This document shows positions 1 to 5,739 of a DNA stretch of 7,638 bases, in pieces. The stretch comes from Nitrospinota bacterium. GTDB taxonomy: Bacteria; Nitrospinota; Nitrospinia; Nitrospinales; Nitrospinaceae. Location: NCBI GenBank assembly GCA_027298165.1, contig JAPUGN010000090.1:1-7638 (forward strand), read 5' to 3'. The notes below the pieces were generated by a model. It was not told the origin of the DNA. It saw only the letters and a program-made list of their open reading frames with translations, and ran no database searches. Both the position numbers and the translations under genes were made by a program. Within the stretch, counting starts at the first letter, position 1. Every line of letters starts with the position of its first letter.

Positions 1-2
1 TG

Positions 3-335
3 TTCCGCACCGCCGAGGAGCAGAAGGTTCCCGTTCCCGAGCTGGCCACCACCGATCTCTCGCAGTTGCAGGAGGACGCAGAATTTGCTCTGATCAAAAA
101 GATTTTGGCCTACCGGGAATGCATCGAGAAAGCCGCCCTGACGCTGGAAATCCACCGCATCGCCTTTTACCTGCAGGAGCTGGTCGCCATCTTCCACCGT
201 TATTACAAACAGCACCGCATTGTCACCGAGGACCGGGAGAAGACCCTGGCGCGGCTGTTGCTTCTGGATTGCCTAAGGAAGGTGATCGCCAGCGGCCTTT
301 CGATCCTTGGGGTTTCCGCCCCCGATAAGATGTAA
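3..335 (+). CDS. argS: Arginyl-tRNA synthetase, C-terminal part (5' truncated by window)
   Basis: Arginyl-tRNA synthetase charges tRNA-Arg with arginine in the cytoplasm. Only the last 110 residues are present; the frame is open to the left edge, so the catalytic Rossmann domain with its HIGH and KMSKS motifs lies outside the window. What is visible is the all-helical DALR anticodon-binding domain: the helix around HRIAFYLQELVAIFHRYY (family pattern of Tyr-Leu-x-x-Leu-Ala followed by an aromatic-rich helix end), a basic segment, and the family-typical ending ASGLSILGVSAPDKM before TAA (333-335). The C-terminal Met after an 'LLG-x-x-APE-R' type motif is highly characteristic of ArgS. The next gene on the same strand is a SPOR-domain protein after a 155-bp gap with its own promoter-like element, so co-transcription is possible but not required. 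The assignment is firm despite truncation. Confidence 0.93.
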   Translation, partial: FRTAEEQKVPVPELATTDLSQLQEDAEFALIKKILAYRECIEKAALTLEIHRIAFYLQELVAIFHRYYKQHRIVTEDREKTLARLLLLDCLRKVIASGLSILGVSAPDKM

Positions 336-351
336 ATCCCGACCACCCACA

Positions 352-369
352 CGCCCGGCTTTCCGGGTG
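352..369 (+). terminator. GC-rich hairpin after argS, weak terminator candidate
   Basis: Seventeen bases after the argS stop, CGCCCGG (352-358) can pair with CCGGGTG (363-369, one G-T pair) around a CTTT loop. No T-run follows; the next bases are C-rich. It is therefore not a classical intrinsic terminator. It could be a Rho-dependent or 3'-end-stabilising hairpin. The role is inferred from position only. Confidence 0.3.
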
Positions 370-414
370 CCCCCTTGACCCCTCCAAAATAATTCTGTAA
401 ACTATTGAATAAAT

Positions 415-423
415 TGGTATAAT
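415..423 (+). promoter_or_regulatory. Extended -10 promoter element upstream of the SPOR gene
   Basis: TGGTATAAT combines a perfect sigma70 -10 hexamer (TATAAT, 418-423) with the TGn extension, in an AT-rich stretch unlike the flanking genes. No good -35 sits 17 bp upstream (around 395-400), which is tolerated by extended -10 promoters. Transcription would start near 430, giving a leader of about 60 nt before the ATG at 491. Identified by eye from consensus only. Confidence 0.5.
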
Positions 424-424
424 T

Positions 425-434
425 TTGATATCAA
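425..434. repeat. 10-bp palindrome at the predicted transcription start
   Basis: TTGATATCAA is a perfect 10-bp palindrome that begins two bases after the -10 hexamer and covers the expected transcription start of the SPOR gene. A repressor bound here would block initiation. The symmetry does not extend further, and a 10-bp AT-rich palindrome can occur by chance, so operator function is only a suggestion. Confidence 0.25.
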
Positions 435-490
435 TTTTCCTCCGGTAGTTCCCGGGAGTTATTTACGTTTTTCATGGCGGGGGTAGGGCA

Positions 491-1291
491 ATGGGATTTC
501 TGAAAAAACTGGTATTTCTGGGATTGTTGGGTGGGGTGGGGTGGGGCATGTACCATGCCGGCCAGAATAATCTGTTCTCGTTTTTGGAGGGCGAATTCGG
601 GGAACCCACCCAGATGGTGAAGAAGGACCGCGCCGTCAAATCCCGATCCTTTTTCAGACAAGTCAAAGACATAGTACCGGCACCGGTGAAGCAGTACAAC
701 TACACCTTTTTGGAAACCCTGGAAGATGTGGACCTGGAACGCTATGTCGACTTGGACGGAAAAGTCAAAGTCATGAAGAAAACCGTTCACTCCTGGGTGG
801 ATGAGGTAGAAAAGGTGATCGACGAGCCGCGCATTCTTCTGGCGTCCTACAAGGAACCGGATGGCGGTTCCAGCAAGTTGGGTGACACTTATGACGATAT
901 CATCAGGAAGCTGGACGACCTGATGAAGGAAAAGCCGAAGAAGAAGGTGACCCCACCCGCCGCTTTAACCGGCCCCGCCAAGCGGTCGGTGACTCCTGTT
1001 GTTCCCTCAAGTTCCGCTAAACGGGCCGTGCCGTCCGCTCAATCGCGCAAACCGTATAGGGTGCAGGTCAGCTCCTTCCGAAAATTAACTCAAGCCCGCG
1101 CTCTGGAATCCAAGCTTAAGGGTAAGGGGTATTCCGCTTTTGTGATGAGTGTCGAGGTGTCCAAAACCAAGGGCCGCTGGCACCGGGTCTTTTTGGGAGA
1201 TTACCAGACCGAAGCGAATGCCCGTGCCGCCGCCCGCAATGCGCAACGCCTCCACAACCTGAAAACCATTATTCTCAAAGCCAGCCGGTAG
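491..1291 (+). CDS. SPOR-domain protein with an N-terminal membrane anchor
   Basis: SPOR domains bind denuded glycan strands of septal peptidoglycan and target proteins to the division site. This 266-residue protein has a short basic start (MGFLKK), one hydrophobic Gly-rich segment at about residues 6-24 and a long periplasmic part, so it is likely a bitopic inner-membrane protein with the C-terminus outside. Residues 70-78 (NYTFLETLE) resemble the 'F-x-F-Y-x-x-L' segment often seen between anchor and linker in SPOR proteins. A charged region runs to about 150, a Pro/Ala/Ser/Lys-rich linker covers 150-187, and the SPOR domain spans about 188-264 (YRVQVSSF start, central GKGYSAFV, then WHRVFLGDYQTEANARAAA). 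ATG 491 follows a G-rich tract (GGCGGGGG, ending at 483) that can serve as a weak ribosome site. It is not an obvious FtsN or DedD, so no symbol is given. It converges with the TPR gene. A G-quadruplex motif lies in codons 13-19. Confidence 0.88.
   Translation: MGFLKKLVFLGLLGGVGWGMYHAGQNNLFSFLEGEFGEPTQMVKKDRAVKSRSFFRQVKDIVPAPVKQYNYTFLETLEDVDLERYVDLDGKVKVMKKTVHSWVDEVEKVIDEPRILLASYKEPDGGSSKLGDTYDDIIRKLDDLMKEKPKKKVTPPAALTGPAKRSVTPVVPSSSAKRAVPSAQSRKPYRVQVSSFRKLTQARALESKLKGKGYSAFVMSVEVSKTKGRWHRVFLGDYQTEANARAAARNAQRLHNLKTIILKASR
529..546 (+). other. G-quadruplex motif inside the SPOR coding sequence
   Basis: GGGTGGGGTGGGGTGGGG has four runs of three or four guanines separated by single T loops, the pattern expected for a very stable parallel intramolecular quadruplex. 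It lies on the coding strand, so the mRNA carries it too, 38 nt after the start codon. It encodes part of the membrane anchor (GGVGWG). The motif is certain; folding and function are inference. Confidence 0.6.
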
Positions 1292-1335
1292 CCGCTCTCT
1301 AAAACTGTCCGGAAATTGGGATATACGCAGAGAGA

Positions 1336-2733
1336 TCAAAAGGGTTTTAAATCTCCGATGTAGCGTTCGCTGTTGTCGAAGTGTTGCAGGACTTCCACCG
1401 GGTCGTCTTTCCTGAGGTCGCCATAAAATGTTTCCTTGCTGTCGAACCACGTATTGAAGCGATACCCCTTGGTGTCGTTGTGGTAAAGCGTGCGCCGGAC
1501 GTCTTCCCCCTTGAAGGTAAAATCCAACTGCGCGGTTTTCCCCGTTTCAATGGTGATGGTGCCTTTCTGAGTGGGAATGAAAGGATGCCAGGCCGTGACC
1601 CCGTAGGTGCCGGGTGGAATACTTTCGAGATTGAAATGCCCCTCCTCATCGCTGATGGCGAAGTAGGGGTTGTCGATGATGTAGCCCCGGGTTTGCAGGA
1701 AGGGATGCAGGTTGCACTTGAGAATGAACTCCGGCGCGCCGGGTTTGATGAAGGCGGAACGGACCTGCGAGTTGGCGGGCAACACGCTTTTGTTGCTGAT
1801 CTGGTTCCGATGCGACCCGTAAATTTCGTAGGTGGCGATTTCGTGTTTGATGGGGTCCATATTTTCCACCAGGAGATTTTCCCCGTTCCTGATCCCGATC
1901 ACATAATGGTTGGCATGACAGCGGTTGAGGCGGAGGGTTTGGATTTTGCGCGGAAACGGTTTGCCTTTCTCGATACCCTCAATGGCAATGACGGTGTCCT
2001 TGAGTCCTCCCGCTTTGGAAACCGAGAAGTCGTACAAAAGGCGGTGGCCCTTGCCGTCGGACATGCGGGAACAAAATTCGATGTTGGGCGCATGGATCAG
2101 ATGAAACACCCGGGGTTTGGGCACCCGTCCCACCAGATGGATCCGGCCTTTTAATGAGCCGCCATGATCGACCGAAGCGATTTTGTATTCGAGCGGGATC
2201 TGGTCGTGGAGTTTTTTCGCCAGTTTATAATTTCTCTTATACAGTTTATCGACCTTTTCCCGGGCTTTATCGTCCCGGCCCAGTTGCAGATAGATCAACC
2301 CGAGATCGTAATCGGCATGGACCATGCGCGAATCTTTATTAAGCGCCGTTTCGATTTCCAAGACGGCGTCTTCGAGAAGATTTATTTTGGCCAGAGACAG
2401 CCCGCGGAAATACCGGAAGGTGGCGTTGTCGTATCCCATCTCCAGCGCTTTTTGATATGCCAGCAGGGCTTCCCTGTGGCGGTTGACCCGGCTGAGCGCC
2501 ACGCCCAGATTGGCCTGGGTGACGGAGTCTTTCGGGTTTTCCTTGAGGGCTTTTTGAAATTCCTCAATCGCCCCTTGCCAATCCCCGGCTTGACTCAGCG
2601 TACTGGCTTTGCGCAGGGAGTCTTCATAGGTCGGACCGGACAGCGCGGTGGCCGTCCACAGCAGGACGCACCCTGCAGTGCAGAATCCAACGGCCAGGGA
2701 GCGCCATTTGTTTCTTCGGTTATTCATATTCAT
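1336..2733 (-). CDS. Exported TPR / cupredoxin-like / carboxypeptidase-regulatory-like protein
   Basis: No specific function is known to me; the architecture suggests a periplasmic protein with a metal or electron-transfer fold presented by a TPR scaffold. A basic start (RRNKWR) and hydrophobic core to about residue 31 form a signal peptide, with likely cleavage after Ala30 or Ser32. About four TPRs fill 34-170 (for example GDWQGAIEEFQKALKENP). Residues 192-355 match the cupredoxin-like proteins of the 'methylamine utilisation/plastocyanin-like' type: Cys221 and Cys272 at the positions of a conserved Cys pair, NMDPIKHE giving His297, and CNLHPF giving Cys340 and His343. The usual CxxHxWM methionine is Leu346, and the following turn (QTRG) is longer. 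Residues 356-408 form the regulatory-like beta domain (ISDEEGHFNLESIPPGTYGVTAWHP). The last 55 residues are rich in aromatic and charged residues and are unassigned. ATG 2733 is the first start but no purine-rich ribosome site precedes it. It is divergent from the hydrolase gene. Confidence 0.8.
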   Translation of the reverse strand: MNMNNRRNKWRSLAVGFCTAGCVLLWTATALSGPTYEDSLRKASTLSQAGDWQGAIEEFQKALKENPKDSVTQANLGVALSRVNRHREALLAYQKALEMGYDNATFRYFRGLSLAKINLLEDAVLEIETALNKDSRMVHADYDLGLIYLQLGRDDKAREKVDKLYKRNYKLAKKLHDQIPLEYKIASVDHGGSLKGRIHLVGRVPKPRVFHLIHAPNIEFCSRMSDGKGHRLLYDFSVSKAGGLKDTVIAIEGIEKGKPFPRKIQTLRLNRCHANHYVIGIRNGENLLVENMDPIKHEIATYEIYGSHRNQISNKSVLPANSQVRSAFIKPGAPEFILKCNLHPFLQTRGYIIDNPYFAISDEEGHFNLESIPPGTYGVTAWHPFIPTQKGTITIETGKTAQLDFTFKGEDVRRTLYHNDTKGYRFNTWFDSKETFYGDLRKDDPVEVLQHFDNSERYIGDLKPF

Positions 2734-2762
2734 AATTATTGAGGGTAGGCAACCCAGGGGGC

Positions 2763-2791
2763 AATTTATCAGGGTGCTCCAGGCCCGTCAA
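2763..2791 (-). promoter_or_regulatory. Candidate sigma70 promoter of the TPR/cupredoxin gene
   Basis: Read on the minus strand, TTGACG (2791-2786, five of six to consensus) is followed by a 17-bp spacer and TAAATT (2768-2763, four of six). Transcription would start near 2756, leaving a leader of about 22 nt. Spacing and position are right, but the -10 is only moderate. Confidence 0.4.
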
Positions 2792-2857
2792 GGCCCAGGT
2801 TATAGGGTTCTGTCTCCCTTTTTATTGCGAAAACCGCCGCACTCCAGTAATTTGAAT

Positions 2858-2876
2858 AAGCGCCTCTGGAGCGCTT
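2858..2876. repeat. Short inverted repeat in the divergent intergenic region
   Basis: AAGCGC (2858-2863) and GCGCTT (2871-2876) form a perfect 6-bp inverted repeat around a 7-nt centre, between the two divergent genes. It is followed by an AT-rich tract (2879-2918) that contains the palindrome AATAATTATT (2899-2908) and is the likely promoter zone of the hydrolase gene. It could be a protein-binding site or a leader hairpin; no T-run supports a terminator. Confidence 0.25.
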
Positions 2877-2963
2877 TCCATATAAATACTCTGAATGGAA
2901 TAATTATTTCAATAATTGGGCTTTGAACTCACTTTTCAGGGACCGCAAGAGGGTTCCGGCACA

Positions 2964-2987
2964 ATGAACGGTCATGGACGGTCTTGA
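2964..2987 (+). other. Seven-codon ORF overlapping the hydrolase start
   Basis: ATG 2964 lies 10 nt after AAGAGGG (2947-2953) and opens a peptide MNGHGRS ending at TGA 2985-2987. It spans the ATG of the hydrolase (2974) in another frame. It has a better ribosome site than the hydrolase itself, so translational coupling is possible. Such small ORFs also arise by chance. Confidence 0.25.
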
Positions 2988-3948
2988 TACACCCTTTAAT
3001 CCCCATCCGCTGATTCGCGGGCCGGTTGCCCAGACGGTCGTCGCCACCCTGTTTACCCGCGATCCCAAACTTCCGCGAAGGGTTCTGCACCGTGTTCCTC
3101 TCGAACCCAACAACCTGCTGTTGATGTACGAACTGGAGGCGCCAGAGCCCTCTGCTCCTGTGGTGCTGATGAGCCACGGCATGGGAGGGTGCAGCGAGTC
3201 CGCCTACATGCGCCGGATCGCCGCCAAGCTGTTCGGTAAAGGCTTTGGCGTGTTCATGATGAACCAACGCGGGAGTGGTCTCGGCATCGGATTGTGTGAC
3301 CGCTTATGGAACGGCGGCTCCAGTGACGATTTGGCGCATGTGGTCGAATATATCGTTGACCGGGACCCCGCGCGAAAGCTGTTGCTCATAGGGTTTTCCC
3401 TCACCGGCAACATTCTTCTGAAATATCTGGGGGAGGGCCGGTCGATTCCCGACACCGTCGAAGCCGCGTTTGCGGTGAATCCTCCGGTCGACCTGAAAGT
3501 GGCCAGCCGTCAGATATCGGAAGGTCCATGGGCGCGGACGTTCAATAATTATTATCTCAAGTTGATGAACCGGCAGGTGGCGGCCATGGCGGAATGTCAC
3601 CCGGAAACGTTTCTTCCGGCGAATCATGCGCGAACCATCTGGGAGTTTGACGTGGAGTATACCGCTCCTGCTGCTGGTTATCCTCATGTGGAGGCCTATT
3701 ATGAAGCCTGCAGTGCCCAACAATTTTTGGAACGGATCGCCGTTCCCACCACCATTCTCTGCTCGCAGGACGATCCCTTCATCCCTCCCCGGATTTTTCA
3801 GGATGCGCGTATGGGGCCTCGCGTCCGCCTCCTCGACCCGGAATGCGGCGGACACATGGGTTATATCTCCCGGGAAAAGAATGTTTTTGGAGACCGCCGT
3901 TGGATGGATTTTATTTGTGTTCAATGGGCGAAAACCCTTTATCCTTAA
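2974..3948 (+). CDS. YheT-like alpha/beta-fold hydrolase
   Basis: A 324-residue cytoplasmic protein of the YheT/EMB8 branch of alpha/beta hydrolases, putative carboxylesterases whose natural substrate is generally unknown. It has the family layout: N-terminal FNPHPLIRGPVAQTV (compare 'P..l.n.h.QTi'), the oxyanion segment SHGMGG (67-72), MNQRGSG (96-102), the nucleophile elbow GFSLTGN with Ser142, the acid in SQDDPF (Asp266 or Asp267) and the catalytic His294 in GGHMGY. Length matches the family. The elbow has Thr where GFSLGGN is usual. The start is fixed by an in-frame TGA at 2965-2967, so ATG 2974 is the first possible; no ribosome site sits at the right distance, whereas AAGAGGG (2947-2953) suits an overlapping seven-codon ORF. 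The permease gene follows after 56 bp on the same strand, suggesting an operon. No signal peptide is seen. Confidence 0.85.
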   Translation: MDGLDTPFNPHPLIRGPVAQTVVATLFTRDPKLPRRVLHRVPLEPNNLLLMYELEAPEPSAPVVLMSHGMGGCSESAYMRRIAAKLFGKGFGVFMMNQRGSGLGIGLCDRLWNGGSSDDLAHVVEYIVDRDPARKLLLIGFSLTGNILLKYLGEGRSIPDTVEAAFAVNPPVDLKVASRQISEGPWARTFNNYYLKLMNRQVAAMAECHPETFLPANHARTIWEFDVEYTAPAAGYPHVEAYYEACSAQQFLERIAVPTTILCSQDDPFIPPRIFQDARMGPRVRLLDPECGGHMGYISREKNVFGDRRWMDFICVQWAKTLYP

Positions 3949-4004
3949 TAAACGGGATAAAACCTCTCCCGAATCCGACGAACCTTCAGAAAGCCCCTTG
4001 ATCT

Positions 4005-5699
4005 ATGCTCGTGTTGACCGATAGCTGGAAAATCCTGCGGATGCGGTGGTTGTGTCTCAAGAATCACTTTGTGCATCCCGCCCCCGACAAATGGACCCGA
4101 TGGGGATTGATCTTGATTCTCGGCAGTCTGTTCTTCGCCGCGAATTATGCATTTTTCTTTCGGATGATCCGCTACCTGGACGAACTGCCGTTCAAAGTAG
4201 GCGAGGAGTTGATCTTTCAGTTGCTGAATGTTATTTTTCTTACCCTGCTCATCATGGTGTTGTTTTCCGCCATCATTGCTTCCCTGTCCATTTACTATAT
4301 TTCTTCCGACCTGGATTTTCTACATTCCCAACCGGTGCGGAAAGGTTCCATTATCATGGTGCGTTTCGTGCAGACCCTGATCAATGCTTCCTGGGTGGTC
4401 CTGATTTTTGCGCTGCCCATTTTCCTCGCCTATGGAAACTATTTTCATGTGGACTGGGGATACTATGTTTTCCTCTTGGCGAGTTTTCCGCCTTTCGTGA
4501 TTTTTCCCACCCTGGCGGGCATTCTCGGAATCATGCTGCTGATGCGGTATTTCCCGACTGACAAAGCCTACCAGGTGCTCTCGTTTTTGGGTTTGCTCTT
4601 TCTGGCGGGGATGATCATGTTTTTCCGTTTCCTGTCGCCGGAAAAGTTTTATGACAAGAAAGTTTCCGACGAAGCGATCATGGGTTTCGTGGAAAGTTTG
4701 AAGGTGCCGGAATTTGGATTTCTGCCCAACAGCTGGATGGCGCTCGGAATATCCGGATGGGCCGACGGCAAAACCGCTATGGCCCTGGAGCAGTTGGTAT
4801 ATCTTTACGGGGCGGCTTTGGCGATGGGAGGCCTGTTCTTGTGGATCAGCCAAAAAATTTATTTTAAAGGGTGGCGTGCGTATCAGGAAGTGAAGAACGC
4901 TCCCCGCAGTCAAGTGGTGAAAAACAGAGGAGCGCAATCCGGTTTCATCAGTAAACTTCCCCTGGCCCCCGGTCAGCGGGCGCTTCTCATCAAGGATATG
5001 CTCATCTTCATGCGAGACCCCTCGCAATGGTCGCAGATGTTTATCCTGGCCGCCCTGGTGGTGGTATATATTTTCAATATCATCAACCTGCCGCTCGATA
5101 ACCTGATCCTTAAAAACATCGTCTCTGTTTTGAATGTGGGGCTGGTGGGATTTGTGCTGTCGGCCCTGGCGGCACGTTTCATTTTTTCCGCCACCAGCAT
5201 GGAAGGCACAAAGATGTGGACCATATACACCTCCCCCATGGATATGCGAAGTTTTCTGATCGGCAAATACCTGATGTTTTTACCGCCGCTTCTAGTCGTG
5301 GGCGAATTTCTGGTGATCGTCTCGAATCAACTGCTGGAGGTGGACCCCTACGTCATGAAGGTTTCGGTGGTCGGCGTGTTTCTGATCACCGTCGGACTGG
5401 TGGGGATGGCCATCGGTATGGGGGCCATGTATCCCAAGTTCGATTATGAAAACGTTTCGGAAATTTCCGGCGGCACCGGCGGAATTCTGTTCATGATCTC
5501 CAGTTTGATTTACGTGGGACTGGTTGTGGTGCTGGGCGCGCGCCCCATGTACCTGCATTTCAAGCAGAAGTTTCTGCTGGAGGGATTCCTGGGCGAAGAA
5601 GTTCTGGTCTTTTATGCCCTCGTCATTGTACTTTCCTTGTTTGTAGCCTTGGAGCCCATGCGCCGGGGCATTCACACACTTAAATCGAGAGATTTTTAG
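4005..5699 (+). CDS. ABC-2-type multispanning permease (putative ABC_tran_2 family, PF16949-like)
   Basis: A 564-residue integral membrane protein with about 12 hydrophobic segments (roughly 33-52, 68-98, 117-145, 151-181, 188-210, 262-282, 343-361, 368-396, 417-441, 449-475, 492-514, 530-550). It is likely the membrane half of an ABC exporter whose substrate is unknown. Family marks are SSDLDFLHSQPV (100-111), the cytoplasmic stretch KDMLIFMRDPSQWSQ (330-344), and RFIFSATSMEGTKMW followed by TSPM (391-412), where related proteins read 'EG..fW....P.s'. The basic loop at 284-328 separates two similar-sized halves. No Walker motifs are present, so an ATPase must come from another gene, and none is adjacent in this window. 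The start at ATG 4005 has only a weak purine stretch (AGAAAG) upstream; a later start at Met13 is possible. The hydrolase ends 56 bp before and rarA begins 40 bp after. Confidence 0.8.
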   Translation: MLVLTDSWKILRMRWLCLKNHFVHPAPDKWTRWGLILILGSLFFAANYAFFFRMIRYLDELPFKVGEELIFQLLNVIFLTLLIMVLFSAIIASLSIYYISSDLDFLHSQPVRKGSIIMVRFVQTLINASWVVLIFALPIFLAYGNYFHVDWGYYVFLLASFPPFVIFPTLAGILGIMLLMRYFPTDKAYQVLSFLGLLFLAGMIMFFRFLSPEKFYDKKVSDEAIMGFVESLKVPEFGFLPNSWMALGISGWADGKTAMALEQLVYLYGAALAMGGLFLWISQKIYFKGWRAYQEVKNAPRSQVVKNRGAQSGFISKLPLAPGQRALLIKDMLIFMRDPSQWSQMFILAALVVVYIFNIINLPLDNLILKNIVSVLNVGLVGFVLSALAARFIFSATSMEGTKMWTIYTSPMDMRSFLIGKYLMFLPPLLVVGEFLVIVSNQLLEVDPYVMKVSVVGVFLITVGLVGMAIGMGAMYPKFDYENVSEISGGTGGILFMISSLIYVGLVVVLGARPMYLHFKQKFLLEGFLGEEVLVFYALVIVLSLFVALEPMRRGIHTLKSRDF

Positions 5700-5704
5700 A
5701 ATTC

Positions 5705-5733
5705 TTGGGATTTCCGTTGTTCTTTGGTATACA
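5705..5733 (+). promoter_or_regulatory. Weak promoter-like element just before rarA
   Basis: TTGGGA (5705-5710, four of six) is followed after 17 bp by TGGTATACA, an extended -10 with TATACA at 5728-5733 (four of six). Transcription would start near 5740, exactly at the rarA ATG, giving a leaderless message. Geometry is good but the hexamers are imperfect; rarA may simply be read from upstream. Confidence 0.3.
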
Positions 5734-5739
5734 AAAGAG

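Noticed and set aside
1295..1334. CTCTCT/AGAGAG inverted repeat between the convergent genes as a bidirectional terminator
   Set aside because: The stem is only 6 bp with a 28-nt loop and no T-run on either strand, so it is not a credible terminator.
1381..2154. Long open frame on the + strand opposite the TPR/cupredoxin gene
   Set aside because: It is a shadow of the minus-strand gene, which has a signal peptide, TPRs and cupredoxin motifs; the plus frame has no recognisable domain.
2668..2680. Lipobox-like TAGC at Cys22 of the TPR/cupredoxin protein
   Set aside because: The -3 residue is Thr and the hydrophobic core lies after the Cys, so a standard signal peptide fits better than a lipoprotein signal.
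4320..5027. Minus-strand open frame inside the permease gene
   Set aside because: The plus strand encodes a coherent multispanning membrane protein with family motifs; the opposite frame is low-complexity in Gln, His and Arg, typical of an antisense shadow.
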